27,667 bases of DNA, taken from NCBI GenBank assembly GCA_012514545.1, contig JAAZAC010000213.1:1-27667 (forward strand). The letters run 5' to 3'. A model generated the notes under the pieces. That model saw nothing but the letters and a program-made list of their open reading frames with translations, was not told the DNA's origin and searched no databases. Each line of letters opens with the position of its first letter. Position 1 is the stretch's first letter. Of the stretch, positions 27,626-27,667 are shown piece after piece. The position numbers and the translations under genes are program-made. The stretch comes from Actinomycetales bacterium (GTDB taxonomy: Bacteria; Actinomycetota; Actinomycetes; Actinomycetales; Cellulomonadaceae).

Positions 27626-27667
27626 GCCGCCGCCCGCGGGCCTCCCGGTCGGCCCGGAGCGGCCCGA

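Overview
The window is a stretch of chromosome from a very GC-rich Gram-positive actinobacterium, most likely a Micrococcales/Cellulomonas-like organism. This rests on gene content and synteny: prfB-ftsE, pncB-clpS-DUF2017, murI-MBL-rph-rdgB, DasR-type PTS control, an actinobacterial Tad locus, DUF3039 and DUF4349. It also rests on codon and base composition and on frequent leaderless start sites. I see no insertion sequence, prophage, CRISPR array or rRNA. It reads as ordinary core and sugar-uptake chromosome rather than a mobile island.

Layout. 1-1431 (minus): prfB followed by the first codons of ftsE. 1432-1753: divergent control region with three LacI/CebR-like operator copies. 1754-5169 (plus): an oligosaccharide ABC importer (lipoprotein and two permeases, no ATPase), with a very strong hairpin between the binding protein and the permeases. 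5286-9793 (minus): Tad/Flp-type pilus operon cpaF-tadB-tadC-pilin-TadE-TadE-TadG-like, genes overlapping by a few bases. 9913-12361 (minus): GntR regulator, two tandem EIIB proteins, EIIA and a HAD phosphatase. The EIIC permease diverges on the plus strand (12607-13962). ptsH (HPr, minus, 14120-14389) carries a perfect DasR-type operator over its predicted transcription start. 14521-15531 (minus): a DUF4349 lipoprotein. 15720-18049 (plus): an ABC exporter pair. 18071-18842: DUF3039 and a small membrane protein. 18925-20310 (minus): pncB. 20371-24439 (plus): clpS, DUF2017, murI, a metallo-beta-lactamase-fold phosphodiesterase-like gene, rph and rdgB, matching the order known from Mycobacterium (Rv1330c-Rv1341) with some genes missing. 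24444-27625: a DUF4916 Nudix-like gene, thioredoxin with a sigma-R/SigH-type promoter, a GNAT acetyltransferase, tRNA-Leu(TAG), a Bcp peroxiredoxin, a GroES-like protein and a small acidic protein.

How it works together. The PTS block looks like an N-acetylglucosamine (or related sugar) uptake module split into single-domain proteins. A DasR-like repressor encoded in the module probably controls both nagE and ptsH, because matching operators sit on both predicted start points. The ABC importer probably takes up cello-oligosaccharides or similar and must borrow an ATPase (MsiK type) encoded elsewhere. The most striking genome-wide style signal is that eleven genes have a TANNNT -10 hexamer 6-8 bases before an ATG/GTG, which predicts leaderless or near-leaderless mRNAs. 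I found no clearly undescribed multi-gene system. The best leads are regulatory architectures, a nonsense codon inside a coding repeat, an atypical pilin and duplicated EIIB genes.
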